NCBI RefSeq assembly: GCF_036867415.1
Contig: NZ_JBAJHU010000001.1
Location: 558,001-622,000 of the forward strand
Reading direction: 5' to 3'
Source of the DNA: Rossellomorea sp036867415
GTDB lineage: Bacteria; Bacillota; Bacilli; Bacillales; Bacillaceae_B
DNA length: 64,000 nt
Shown here: positions 24,814 to 33,724 of the stretch, piece by piece
Layout: each line of letters starts with the position of its first letter
Position numbering within the stretch: position 1 is the stretch's first letter
Program-made: the position numbers and the translations under genes
Notes under the pieces: generated by a model
What the model was told of the DNA's origin: nothing
The model's input: only the letters and a program-made list of their open reading frames with translations
Databases searched by the model: none

Positions 24814-25797
24814 TTAGTTGACCGATTTACGCTCGATCAATTCGGTGGACAGTTTATAGTAAGGTTCAACGCTTTCCTTCGACAATACCTGGAAGATCAG
24901 ATGGACTGCCAGTGCGCCTGCTTCGTACTTCGGCTGCCGCATGGTGGTGAGCGGGGGAGAGACGTACTCCGAAAGCTGGATGTCATCGAATCCGATTATG
25001 GAAATATCTTCAGGTACGGCGATATTCTTTTCATTCAACGCTTGAATGCCGCCGATGGCCATTTCGTCGTTTGCATAGAAGATAGCTTGCGGGACATCCC
25101 TTTGTGCGATCAGCATTTTGGTTGCATGATAGCCGCCTTCCCTTGTGAATCCTCCAGAAACCTTCCATTTGGGCCGATACACGATTCCGTGTTTCAAAAG
25201 AGCATCTTTATACCCTTTGAATCGGCGTTCGTTGTCATGAGAATTGTAGGGACCGCTGACGAAGGCGATTTCACGGCTTCCTTTATCAATCAGGTATTCC
25301 GTTGCCATGTAAGCACCATGTACGTTATCGACTTCAATTTGAACGACGTGGTCATTTTGAACGCTGCGGTCAAGGACGACAATCGGGAATCCTTCACGAG
25401 CAGAATCGAGGATTGTTTCATCATCAATATTATGAGCAAGAATGATGACCCCATCGACTCGTTTCTCCCTGAGGAATTTTACAGCAGTGGATTGAGCACC
25501 GCCGATCGAACTGCAGGCGATAAGATCATATCCGTTTGTTGACGCTACATCCTGGACGCCTTTTATCAGTTCGGAGTAATAGGGCCCTGACAGGTCGCTG
25601 AGGATTAAAGCGATTGTATTCGTGCTCGTCCGTTTAAGATCAGAAGCGAGTCCGTTTTTTTGATAATTTAATTGTTTCGCAGCAGCCAACACTTTCTGCC
25701 GTGTTTTCTCACTGACCTTCGTACTGTTGTTCAACGCATACGAAGCCGTGGAAACTGCGACACCGGATAGCTTGGCTACGTCTTTAATGGTTGCCAT
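24814..25797 (-). CDS. LacI family regulator of the sugar locus
   Basis: A 327-residue repressor. The N-terminal HTH and hinge are TIKDVAKLSGVAVSTASYALNN, followed by a periplasmic-binding-protein-like sugar sensor with LILSDLSGPYYSELIKGV and IIGFDDIQLSEYVSPPLTTM. It lies downstream of the GH13 gene on the same strand. The likely targets are the two TGAAACGTTTC palindromes in the divergent promoters at 31.27 and 31.48 kb. The inducer is presumably the imported sugar or a breakdown product. It starts with ATG 25797 after AGAGGATGTG. Confidence 0.9.
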   Translation of the reverse strand: MATIKDVAKLSGVAVSTASYALNNSTKVSEKTRQKVLAAAKQLNYQKNGLASDLKRTSTNTIALILSDLSGPYYSELIKGVQDVASTNGYDLIACSSIGGAQSTAVKFLREKRVDGVIILAHNIDDETILDSAREGFPIVVLDRSVQNDHVVQIEVDNVHGAYMATEYLIDKGSREIAFVSGPYNSHDNERRFKGYKDALLKHGIVYRPKWKVSGGFTREGGYHATKMLIAQRDVPQAIFYANDEMAIGGIQALNEKNIAVPEDISIIGFDDIQLSEYVSPPLTTMRQPKYEAGALAVHLIFQVLSKESVEPYYKLSTELIERKSVN

Positions 25798-25876
25798 GTG
25801 TTCACATCCTCTTAGAAATAAGGCAAACCCTTATCATTGTTGTGTACTCATACATTATACAATTATTGGTATGGAT

Positions 25877-25890
25877 TGAAAGCGTTTTAT
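25877..25890 (-). promoter_or_regulatory. Cre-like site between GH13 and lacI-type genes
   Basis: TGAAAGCGTTTTAT matches the CcpA box TGWNANCGNTNWCA except for the C near the end. Its place just upstream of the regulator gene suggests carbon catabolite control; weak on sequence alone. Confidence 0.35.
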
Positions 25891-25895
25891 TTCGT

Positions 25896-27539
25896 TTAAT
25901 GTGACCTGATGGAATAGACCACGGCTTCATAAGGTCTCAGTATGTTCAGATCAGAAGGGTGAACTGATGAATCGGAATAATTGTTGATTATCAGTCCGGC
26001 ATCTGAATGTAGAAACTCGGATGGAAGCTCAACTTCCGGACTCCCGCCATAGAAATTCGCGATGACAAGAAATTTCTCGCTTCCTGATGTTCTCGTATAG
26101 GCGAATATTTCAGAATGGTCTTCTAAAATCAGCTCATATTCACCATATACAATGATGTCGTGTTCTTTTCTTAATTGAATCAGTTTTTTATAGTGATGGA
26201 AGATGGAACCTTCGTCCCTTATAGCGTCTTCTGCATTAATATCCTTGGAGTTCTCATTAGATTCAAGCCATGGTGTCCCGGTTGTGAAGCCGCCATGAAG
26301 GCTGGAATCCCATTGGAAAGGGGTCCTGGCGTTATCCCGTCCTTTCACATGAATTGATTTCATGATGACTTCATGAGGAACGCCTTCCGATATTTTTTCG
26401 TTATAATAATTGATTGTTTCGATATCCCTGTAGTCTCGGATATCATCGAATACGATGTTGGTCATCCCGATCTCTTCACCTTGATAGATGTATGGGGTTC
26501 CCTGCATCATATGAAGAAGAGTGGCAAGCATCTTCGCCGATTCCACACGGTACTCGCGGTCATTTCCCCATCTTGAAACGATTCTCGGCTGATCGTGATT
26601 ATTCCAATACAAACTGTTCCAGCCTTTTTGATGGAGGTCAGTCTGCCAATTGCTAAGTGTCTTTTTTAAGTCCATTAAATTCAGGGGTTTCAGGGCCCAC
26701 TTTCCTTTTCCTTCGATTTCGTCAAGCGACATATGCTGGAAGGTAAAGACCATATCGAGCTCATTCCGTCCTTCCCCAGTATACAACTTAGCCGTTTCAG
26801 GGGTGGCAGAAGGAGTTTCCCCGACAGTTATGGTCGGCTGGCTGGACAGAACCTCTCTATTCATTTCATGCAGGTAGTCGTGAAGCTTGGGTCCGTCGGT
26901 CAGAGTCTTGTCATCGATCTCTTTCCCGATCAAATCAATGACATCCATGCGGAAGCCGCTGATGCCTTTATCGAGCCAGAAGTTCATCATTTTATAAAGA
27001 TGATCTCTGACTTCCTTGTTGTGAAGATTAAGGTCTGGCTGCTTTTTGCTGAAAAGATGGAAATAGTACTCACCGGTCGCCTCATCATATTCCCATGCCG
27101 TCCCGCTGAAAACGGACGTAATATCACTCGGGGGACCATCATCGCTGCTTGCTCTCCATACATAATAATCACGGTATGGATTGTCCTTCGATTTCCGGGA
27201 TTCGATGAACCAAGGGTGCTCATCGGACGTATGGTTAATGACGAGATCCATCATAATGTGGATGTCTCTTTTGCGTGCTTCTTCAATCAGCCTATCCATA
27301 TCATCCATCGTACCGAAATCACTCATGATTTCATAATAATTGCTTATATCATAGCCATTATCGTCATTTGGCGATTGATACACAGGACTGAGCCAGATGA
27401 TATCGATACCTAAAAAAGCAAGATAATCAAGTTTTTCGATGATACCGGGAATGTCCCCGATCCCGTCTCCGTCATGGTCATTGAAACTTCGCGGATATAT
27501 TTGATAAACCGTTGATTGGTGCCACCATTTTTTATTCAT
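25896..27539 (-). CDS. Alpha-glucosidase, GH13 (oligo-1,6-glucosidase-like)
   Basis: A 547-residue cytoplasmic GH13 enzyme that hydrolyses terminal alpha-glucosidic bonds. It has WWHQSTVYQIYPRSFND at the start, the DLVINHTSDEHPWF calcium/substrate region, the nucleophile Asp in GFRMDVIDLI, the acid Glu in VGETPSA, and the third Asp in NNHDQPR. The length is close to B. subtilis MalL (561). Trehalose-6-phosphate hydrolase is an alternative within the family. It stands in an operon whose other enzymes look beta-specific, which is unusual. ATG 27539 is set by TAGGAGGATCT. Confidence 0.9.
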   Translation of the reverse strand: MNKKWWHQSTVYQIYPRSFNDHDGDGIGDIPGIIEKLDYLAFLGIDIIWLSPVYQSPNDDNGYDISNYYEIMSDFGTMDDMDRLIEEARKRDIHIMMDLVINHTSDEHPWFIESRKSKDNPYRDYYVWRASSDDGPPSDITSVFSGTAWEYDEATGEYYFHLFSKKQPDLNLHNKEVRDHLYKMMNFWLDKGISGFRMDVIDLIGKEIDDKTLTDGPKLHDYLHEMNREVLSSQPTITVGETPSATPETAKLYTGEGRNELDMVFTFQHMSLDEIEGKGKWALKPLNLMDLKKTLSNWQTDLHQKGWNSLYWNNHDQPRIVSRWGNDREYRVESAKMLATLLHMMQGTPYIYQGEEIGMTNIVFDDIRDYRDIETINYYNEKISEGVPHEVIMKSIHVKGRDNARTPFQWDSSLHGGFTTGTPWLESNENSKDINAEDAIRDEGSIFHHYKKLIQLRKEHDIIVYGEYELILEDHSEIFAYTRTSGSEKFLVIANFYGGSPEVELPSEFLHSDAGLIINNYSDSSVHPSDLNILRPYEAVVYSIRSH

Positions 27540-27611
27540 AGATCCTCCTAATGTGCTTTGGATTTTTGTTGATTTTTTGCAGGGAAGGGGAGTGGGAGTT
27601 GCGGGTTTGTG

Positions 27612-27884
27612 GAGCTGGCACAACTTGAGTATCCTGGCTAAAACGTTATTTTGTGCCTGGAACAAATGACCTTAATTGAGCCTGGCACAAAAAGGCTAAT
27701 TTGTGCCAGGCATCGGAGTTCGAGCCTGGCTCAAAACACCCCAGTCGAGCCTGGCCAAAATAACCAAATGGTGCCAGGCTCATCTCAACGAAATGAAGCC
27801 CGCCACCATTCTAAAAGTGTGTACCTGGTACCACCTGCTTAATCTGTACCAGGTACAAATCCTAAATCCTGTACCAGGTACAAA
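27612..27884. repeat. Cluster of about eleven CCWGG-centred short palindromes
   Basis: Eight copies or variants of GTGCCAGGCAC / GAGCCTGGCTC lie at about 27612, 27631, 27651, 27678, 27701, 27721, 27747 and 27770. Three copies of GTACCAGGTAC or its complement lie at 27821, 27845 and 27870. Each is an 11-bp palindrome around CC(A/T)GG with a different 3-bp arm (GTG, GAG or GTA), usually followed by AAA. Spacing is 20-50 bp and irregular. They fill the 371-bp gap between the GH13 and permease genes. Confidence 0.85.
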
Positions 27885-27909
27885 CTCTCCCACCTTTTCC
27901 AGAACAACC

Positions 27910-28728
27910 TTACTTAATCCCCGACATTGTAAATCCTTCCACAATGTACTTCTGGAAAAACGAGAAGATAATGATGATCGGCACAACCATGAATGCAGCG
28001 CCAGCCATTTGTAATCCAAAGTTATTCGCATATTGACCCTGCAGAAGGGAAAGTCCGACAGACAGTGTATACAGACTCTCATCATTTGCAATGATCAGCG
28101 GCCATAAGAAGCTGTTCCAGGCGCCGATGAAGGTCAGGATTCCCTGTACCGCGAAAATAGGTTTCGCAATCGGCACGATCAAGCGGAAGAAAATGTAGAA
28201 TTCCCCGGCTCCGTCCAAACGGGCGGCTTCGATCAGATCGGTCGGGATCGTGGTCATGAACTGCCTGAACAGGAAGATGCTGAATGCAGCTGCAAGACCT
28301 GGCAGTACGATTCCGGCCATGGTATTGGTAAGACCCATTTCATTCAGGATCAGGTAAACGGGAATCATCGTAACCTGTGCAGGGATCATCATCGTGGCCA
28401 GCACAATGTAGAAAATCTTTTCTCTACCTTTAAATTGATATTTTGCAAATCCATAGCCGGCCATGGCGTTGAAGAATAAGCCGACAAAGGAGAATAGGAC
28501 AATGATTAACGTATTCCGCAGATAGACGCCGAAGTTCATGCTTTCAAACAGATTGACGTAGTTTTCGAGCGTTGGATTCTCAGGAATCAGCGTAGGCGGT
28601 ATTTGAAGCACTTCGCTTTCCGGTTTGAATGAGCTTGAGATCATCCAGATGAAAGGAACAGATACGATGATTCCGCCCAGGATCAGCAGGATGACGACAA
28701 AGAGCCGTTCCATTTTAAATGTTTTCAT
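27910..28728 (-). CDS. Sugar ABC transporter permease (MalG-like)
   Basis: A 272-residue CUT1-family inner subunit with six membrane helices. The EAA loop that contacts the ATPase reads EAARLDGAGEFYIFFRLIVPIAKP near residue 190. It pairs with the MalF-like permease at 28763-29662 and the binding protein at 29920-31152. No ATPase gene is present in the locus, so a shared MsmX-type ATPase encoded elsewhere must energise it, as is common in Bacillus. The gap to the upstream permease is 34 nt. Confidence 0.93.
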   Translation of the reverse strand: MKTFKMERLFVVILLILGGIIVSVPFIWMISSSFKPESEVLQIPPTLIPENPTLENYVNLFESMNFGVYLRNTLIIVLFSFVGLFFNAMAGYGFAKYQFKGREKIFYIVLATMMIPAQVTMIPVYLILNEMGLTNTMAGIVLPGLAAAFSIFLFRQFMTTIPTDLIEAARLDGAGEFYIFFRLIVPIAKPIFAVQGILTFIGAWNSFLWPLIIANDESLYTLSVGLSLLQGQYANNFGLQMAGAAFMVVPIIIIFSFFQKYIVEGFTMSGIK

Positions 28729-28762
28729 AATTTCTACCCCCGATACTGGTAAATTTTCAAGC

Positions 28763-29662
28763 TTAGTATTCTGTATCAGATTTTCGAATCTTAAATTGAA
28801 TCAATGTAATGACGATGATGAACACGAACAGGATGAAGGATCCTGCTGCCGCGTAGCCGAATTCACTGAACTGGAAGCCTCGTTGGTAAATAAATAATGC
28901 CATTGAGATGGTTCCATCAAGCGGTCCGCCGTTAGTCATGACGAATGGCTCTTCGAAGAATTGCAGCCAGCCGATCAGCGTCGTGACGGTCACGAAGAAG
29001 GTAGCGTAGCGCAACAGCGGGATCGTCACATTCCAAAGGACTTGCCAGCGGTTGGCTCCGTCCATTTCCGCAGCTTCATAATACGATTTCGGGATACCCT
29101 GAAGTGCAGCGAGAAAGATGATCATGTTGATTCCGATCCCCTTCCATACAGCTAAAACAATCAACGATAGCTTGGCGATCGTTGGCTCTCCTAACCAAGG
29201 AATCTTCTCGACATCCAATAATGATAGTAAGTAGTTGAATAGTCCATACTCCGTGTTATAAAGAAATCCCCAGATGACTGCAACCGCGATGATGTTTGTA
29301 ATCGAAGGCATATAGTAGACGCCGCGGAACACCGTGAATAGCTTGCTTGTCCCATAATTCAGGAGAAGGGCGATTCCCAGTGAGAAAACAATGACCAGCG
29401 GAACGCCGATGATGACATAAAATAGCGTATTGTAGATTGATTTATGGAACAACTCATCCGAAATCAATGCTGAATAGTTTTCAAGACCGATGAAGCTGAC
29501 GTTCGACCAGTCCGCAAGACCCTTTAAATTCAGGTCGGTGAAACTGATCAGGAATGCCACTATAATCGGCACGATACTGAAAACAGTTAAAATGATCACT
29601 GCAGGAGCAATAAACACGTATGGATGTTTATTTGTTCTCAAGTCTTTTAATCCATTGCTCAT
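28763..29662 (-). CDS. Sugar ABC transporter permease (MalF-like)
   Basis: A 299-residue CUT1-family permease with six membrane helices. Its EAA loop reads EAAEMDGANRWQVLWNVTIPLLR near residue 195, and the C-terminal part FQFSEFGYAAAGSFILFVFIIVITLIQF is usual for the family. ATG 29662 is chosen because GTGGGATATC precedes it on the minus strand; a start 10 codons upstream lacks this. A 257-nt gap with a hairpin and a repeat separates it from the binding-protein gene. Confidence 0.93.
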   Translation of the reverse strand: MSNGLKDLRTNKHPYVFIAPAVIILTVFSIVPIIVAFLISFTDLNLKGLADWSNVSFIGLENYSALISDELFHKSIYNTLFYVIIGVPLVIVFSLGIALLLNYGTSKLFTVFRGVYYMPSITNIIAVAVIWGFLYNTEYGLFNYLLSLLDVEKIPWLGEPTIAKLSLIVLAVWKGIGINMIIFLAALQGIPKSYYEAAEMDGANRWQVLWNVTIPLLRYATFFVTVTTLIGWLQFFEEPFVMTNGGPLDGTISMALFIYQRGFQFSEFGYAAAGSFILFVFIIVITLIQFKIRKSDTEY

Positions 29663-29707
29663 GATATCCCACCTAACTAAAACACCGCACAAGGTTTATT
29701 TTAAAAA

Positions 29708-29751
29708 TGGAGTTCAGGCAACCTCCTTTAGGGGAAATGCCTGTAACTCCA
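29708..29751 (-). terminator. Attenuating hairpin between binding-protein and permease genes
   Basis: On the minus strand, TGGAGTTACAGGCA pairs with TGCCTGAACTCCA and is followed by TTTTTAAAA. This looks like a partial terminator that would leave more binding protein than permease mRNA. Confidence 0.6.
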
Positions 29752-29794
29752 ACTTTCTTCATTATTGTAGCGAGTGCTTTTATATTTTTAAGAA

Positions 29795-29916
29795 TGTCCA
29801 GCTCCGGCGGCTGGCCCCTCGAGGTCATAAGCTAAATGGTCCAAGAAGGCAAAGGACGCCTTCCCGGCCCATTCATCTTATGCTTGTCGGGGCTGAACGA
29901 GCCGCCTCCGCTTTTC
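29795..29916. repeat. Bacillus-type palindromic repeat, long form
   Basis: Begins TGTCCAGCTCCGGCGGCTGG, contains CCCCTCGAGGTCATAAGC and AAGGACGCCTTCCCGG, and ends GGCTGAACGAGCCGCCTCCGC. It is a near-palindrome with an internal hairpin (GGCAAAGGACGCCTTCC). It ends about 4 nt from the stop codon of the binding-protein gene. The same family occurs in shorter form at 18129 and 52061. Confidence 0.75.
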
Positions 29917-29919
29917 GTT

Positions 29920-31152
29920 TTACTCTACGATCTCATTTGCTTTTTTATTGAACTGTTCTAGTTCTTTATCGATATCAGCACCGCCGACAGTGATTCTTTC
30001 AATGGAAGAAAGGAATTCCTGTGCAATTTTTTCAAATTCTTTGATTTGCGGTGATGCTTCTGTGTTTTCGAGCTGCTTACCGAAAACAGACAGTAATGGA
30101 TCTTCTTTCAGCTTAGGCTTTTCCCAAGCCTCTGTGCGTGAAGGAAGTGTATTGGAAATTTCCAGCCACTCCATCTGTGTTTCCACTTCATTCATATAAG
30201 AGATGAATTTAAGTGACTCATCGACATTTTCAGAGTTATGGAAGATCGACAGGTTTGATCCGCCCATGCTTGATGTGTTCGTTTCTTTCTTCGGCATCAC
30301 CGCTACAGCCCATTTGTCTTTCAGGTCTGGAGCCTGGTCGTTGATGATATTGATCATCCATGGACCGCTGAAGAACATCGGCTTGGATCCGCTCTTGAAT
30401 GCCTGTACAATATCAATCCCTTCAGCAGTAGGGCTCAGGCCTTCCTGGAAGTAGCTGGCATAGTATTCGATCGCTTCCTTGAATTCAGGGCTGTCGAAAT
30501 TCATGTTATCCTTGCCTTCGAATTTGTATCCATTTTGCCAAGCAAAGATGAATGGAGTGATCTGGTCATTACGATCAATATCAAGTCCGTACATGTCTTC
30601 GCCTCTTGCATTCAGCTTTTCAGCTGCATCCTTCAATTCATCCCAAGTAGCAGGAGCTTTATCATAGCCGACTTCTTTCAATAGATCTGTGCGGTAGTAT
30701 AGAACACGTGTATCGATGTACCATGGGACACCGACGATTTGATCGTCATATTTCATAGAAGTGGCGGAACCTTCGAAGAAATTTTCAGGTTTGAATTCTG
30801 GATAATCTTCTAAATGAGGTGTCAAGTCAAGTAGTGCACCTGCGTCAGCGAATTCAGGCACCCATGTCGTTCCTAATTGAAGGACGTCCGGGCCGTTTCC
30901 TGAAGCTACAGCTGTCAGAAGTTTATCGTGGGCGTTGCCCCATGGGATTGCCTGTACTTTTACTGAGATATCCTTGTTTTCTTCTTCAAACTTGGAAGCC
31001 ATTTCTTTCAGTTTCTTACCTTCTTCACCCATTGCCCAGACGGTAATTTCTTTCTTGCCGTCTTTTGAATCACTGCCGCCTCCGCAGCCTGCAAGTACAG
31101 CAGATAAAGCCATCATAGCGACTAGTAAAAGTGTCCACGTTTTCTTTCTCAT
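29920..31152 (-). CDS. Sugar-binding lipoprotein of ABC importer
   Basis: A 410-residue extracellular solute-binding protein (family 1, MalE-like) held by a lipid anchor: signal peptide MRKKTWTLLLVAMMALSAV and lipobox LAGC, followed by a Gly/Ser linker. The SBP_bac_1 pattern is clear (ITVWAMGEEGKKLKEMASKFEEE; LTAVASGNGPDVLQLGTTWVPEFADAGAL; GVPWYIDTRVLYYRTDLL). If the locus handles 1,2-beta-glucooligosaccharides, this would be the counterpart of the Listeria sophorooligosaccharide-binding protein. It starts at ATG 31152 with GGAG upstream. Confidence 0.93.
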   Translation of the reverse strand: MRKKTWTLLLVAMMALSAVLAGCGGGSDSKDGKKEITVWAMGEEGKKLKEMASKFEEENKDISVKVQAIPWGNAHDKLLTAVASGNGPDVLQLGTTWVPEFADAGALLDLTPHLEDYPEFKPENFFEGSATSMKYDDQIVGVPWYIDTRVLYYRTDLLKEVGYDKAPATWDELKDAAEKLNARGEDMYGLDIDRNDQITPFIFAWQNGYKFEGKDNMNFDSPEFKEAIEYYASYFQEGLSPTAEGIDIVQAFKSGSKPMFFSGPWMINIINDQAPDLKDKWAVAVMPKKETNTSSMGGSNLSIFHNSENVDESLKFISYMNEVETQMEWLEISNTLPSRTEAWEKPKLKEDPLLSVFGKQLENTEASPQIKEFEKIAQEFLSSIERITVGGADIDKELEQFNKKANEIVE

Positions 31153-31266
31153 ACTCCCATCTCCATTCAATTATTATTGTATTTTCTTTAAAATGGTAAA
31201 GCATTGTCTGAGTAATTCCCGTTGTGTTCGCTTGAAAAGTGAAGGCAGGAAATCACTCAAAGTTAT

Positions 31267-31315
31267 TGAAACGTTTCGATAACTATATTATAATCAAACA
31301 TGAATCCGCTTTCAA
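31267..31315 (-). promoter_or_regulatory. Promoter and LacI operator of the ABC/GH13 operon
   Basis: On the minus strand, TTGAAA (plus 31310-31315) and TATAAT (plus 31287-31292) have an exact 17-bp spacer. The operator CGAAACGTTTCA (31267-31278) sits at the expected transcript start, so a bound repressor would block it. Confidence 0.85.
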
Positions 31316-31432
31316 CCACTTTTTTAAAAAATTGTTTACCAATCATAACTAAGGCTTGGTTAAAATGTTGTAACACCTTTAAATTACTTATATATATGGG
31401 GTTTTGGTGATTGTAGAGGTTTGGGTTCTGTA

Positions 31433-31490
31433 TTGACTATCAGTACTATTACCCTTATAATTCGACTCAACTGTTAATTGAAACGTTTCA
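31433..31490 (+). promoter_or_regulatory. Promoter and LacI operator of the GH3-GH94 operon
   Basis: TTGACT (31433-31438) and TATAAT (31456-31461) have a 17-bp spacer. The perfect palindrome TGAAACGTTTCA lies at 31479-31490, just downstream of the expected transcript start. The same operator is present in the divergent promoter. Confidence 0.87.
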
Positions 31491-31539
31491 CCAATAGAAA
31501 AAAACGCAACAAAAAATTCCATTTATTGGAGGTCTCCTT

Positions 31540-33705
31540 ATGAATGAAAACAAGCTTACTTCATTAGTAAATGAAATGACAATGGATGAAAAAATCGCGC
31601 AGCTCACTCAGCTTGCCACCCCATTTTTTAAAGGAGCGGGTGATGGAGGACAGATCACAGGTCCGATGGCCGATATGGGCATCACCGATGAGATGATCCG
31701 AAACACCGGGTCGGTCCTTGGTGCGTCCGGCGCGAAAGATGTAAAGAACATCCAGCGAAAACACCTTGAAGATAGCCGGCTGGGTATCCCACTATTAGTT
31801 ATGTCTGATATCGTCCATGGTTATAAAACAATTTTTCCTGTTCCGCTTGCAATCGGCTGTTCATGGGATCTTGAACTGGCAGAGAAAAGTGCGGAGATTG
31901 CTGCAAAAGAAGCATCGGTATCCGGTGTACATGTCACGTTTGCCCCGATGGTCGATTTGGTTCGCGACCCCCGCTGGGGAAGAGTGATGGAGTCGACGGG
32001 TGAAGATCCTCATTTAAATAGTGAGTTTGCAAGGGCATTTGTCCGAGGCTTTCAAGGAAACGACCTGACAAATGAAACGGACCGCGTCGCTGCTTGTGTA
32101 AAGCATTTCGCAGCTTACGGAGCACCTGAAGGAGGCCGCGATTACAACACGGTCGATATGTCAGAAAGGGAACTCCGCGAATATTACCTGCCTGCTTATC
32201 AAGCGGCACTGGATGAAGGCTGCGAGATGGTGATGACCGCTTTTAACACGGTGCTCGGTATCCCCGCTACAGGAAACAGGAAATTGATGCGAACGATCCT
32301 CCGCGAAGGGATGGGGTTTGATGGTGTTCTGATCTCCGATTGGGGAGCAGTGAAGGAGATGATTCCTCATGGAGTGGCAGAAGATGAAAAAGAAGCTGCT
32401 TTGAAAGCCCTTACGGCTGGTGTGGACATCGAAATGATGACTGCCTCTTATATGAAATATCTTGGGATATTAGTGGAAGAGGGTCAGCTTGAAGAATCAC
32501 TGATTGATGAGGCCGTCCTCCGGATCCTGACTCTGAAAGAAAAACTTGGATTATTCGAAAATCCATATCGTGGAGCGGATGAAGAACTTGAAAAAGAGGT
32601 CGTTATGAGTGCCGCACACCGTGTAGCAGCAAGGGAGCTCGCTGTTAAATCCGCTGTTTTATTGAAAAATGAAGGGGTTTTACCCCTTGAAAAAAATCAG
32701 AAAGTGGCATTGATCGGACCTTTTGCAGAAAGCGGGGACATCCTTGGACCGTGGTCCTGGCTTGGTTCAAAGGCTGATGCTGTGACGATGAAAGCAGGAT
32801 TGCTGCAAAAAATCGACCCTGCACAGCTGACCGTTTCTAAGGGCAGTGACATTGAAATGATCACTGAGGAGCAAATAAAAGATGCGGTCGAAGCGGCAAA
32901 AGATGCAGATGTGATCGTCCTTGCACTCGGCGAGGATTCGGACATGAGCGGAGAAGCAGGCTGCCGTGCAGATATTAAGCTTCTCCCGGCACAATTAGAA
33001 TTGATTCAGCGAATCCGGGAACTCGGAAAACCGACAGTATCCGTCTTATTCAATGGACGCCCGCTCGATCTTCACGGTGTGTGGGATCAGACAGATGCGG
33101 TACTTGAGGCATGGTATCCGGGAACGGAAGGAGGAGCGGCAGTGGCTGACTTATTATACGGCGACCGCAATCCATCCGGCCGTCTGACGATGTCATTCCC
33201 TTACAGCGCCGGCCAGATCCCGGTTTATTACAACCACTACAATACCGGAAGGCCGAAAGGGGCACCAGATGCACAGGAACGCTATGTATCGCAATACCTG
33301 GATACCCCGAATAGTCCCCTGTTGCCGTTCGGATTCGGATTAAGTTATACAGAATTTACTTATAACAGTATGAAACTTACAAAAGAAACGATAACCTGTG
33401 ATGATACATTGGAAGTATCGGTTAATGTGACGAACAGCGGCAAGGTTTCCGGCGAAGAGGTCGTTCAGCTTTATATACGCGACATGAGCGGCGAAGTCGT
33501 CCGTCCGCTTAAAGAATTGAAGGATTTTGCGAAAATCAGCCTGGAGCCGGGTGAGACGAAGGAAGTGACCTTCACCCTTACAGAGGAACAGCTGCGCTAT
33601 CACCATTCAGACCTTACGTTTACGAGCGATCCGGGAACCTTCATCGCGTATGTGGGCGGAAGCAGCAAGAAAATCATCGAGAAATCATTCACACTAGTAA
33701 AATAG
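31540..33705 (+). CDS. bglX: Beta-glucosidase, GH3 (BglX-like)
   Basis: A 721-residue GH3 exo-beta-glucosidase. The N-terminal TIM barrel carries the nucleophile Asp in VLISDWGAVKEM (about residue 267) and the conserved KHFAAYG. The second alpha/beta domain includes ALGEDSDMSGEAG, and a C-terminal fibronectin III-like domain follows from FGFGLSYTEF. There is no signal peptide, so it acts inside the cell on imported oligosaccharide. It is linked to a GH94 phosphorylase gene 19 nt downstream; the Listeria counterpart of this pair prefers sophorose. The start is preceded by TGGAGGTCTCCTT. Confidence 0.93.
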   Translation: MNENKLTSLVNEMTMDEKIAQLTQLATPFFKGAGDGGQITGPMADMGITDEMIRNTGSVLGASGAKDVKNIQRKHLEDSRLGIPLLVMSDIVHGYKTIFPVPLAIGCSWDLELAEKSAEIAAKEASVSGVHVTFAPMVDLVRDPRWGRVMESTGEDPHLNSEFARAFVRGFQGNDLTNETDRVAACVKHFAAYGAPEGGRDYNTVDMSERELREYYLPAYQAALDEGCEMVMTAFNTVLGIPATGNRKLMRTILREGMGFDGVLISDWGAVKEMIPHGVAEDEKEAALKALTAGVDIEMMTASYMKYLGILVEEGQLEESLIDEAVLRILTLKEKLGLFENPYRGADEELEKEVVMSAAHRVAARELAVKSAVLLKNEGVLPLEKNQKVALIGPFAESGDILGPWSWLGSKADAVTMKAGLLQKIDPAQLTVSKGSDIEMITEEQIKDAVEAAKDADVIVLALGEDSDMSGEAGCRADIKLLPAQLELIQRIRELGKPTVSVLFNGRPLDLHGVWDQTDAVLEAWYPGTEGGAAVADLLYGDRNPSGRLTMSFPYSAGQIPVYYNHYNTGRPKGAPDAQERYVSQYLDTPNSPLLPFGFGLSYTEFTYNSMKLTKETITCDDTLEVSVNVTNSGKVSGEEVVQLYIRDMSGEVVRPLKELKDFAKISLEPGETKEVTFTLTEEQLRYHHSDLTFTSDPGTFIAYVGGSSKKIIEKSFTLVK

Positions 33706-33724
33706 AGAATCGAGGGGAAAGCAA

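Noticed and set aside
24697..25542. 281-codon plus-strand frame opposite the lacI-type gene
   Set aside because: Fully antisense to a well-supported LacI gene; no family pattern and it starts inside the terminator region.
26733..27413. 226-codon plus-strand frame opposite the GH13 gene
   Set aside because: Antisense shadow; the GH13 catalytic motifs on the other strand are unambiguous.
27612..27884. CRISPR array
   Set aside because: Units are 11-bp palindromes with irregular 20-50 bp spacing and no cas genes; not CRISPR architecture.
31479..31490. CcpA cre site at TGAAACGTTTCA
   Set aside because: The central CG is one base off the cre register; the 12-bp palindrome fits a LacI-family operator better.
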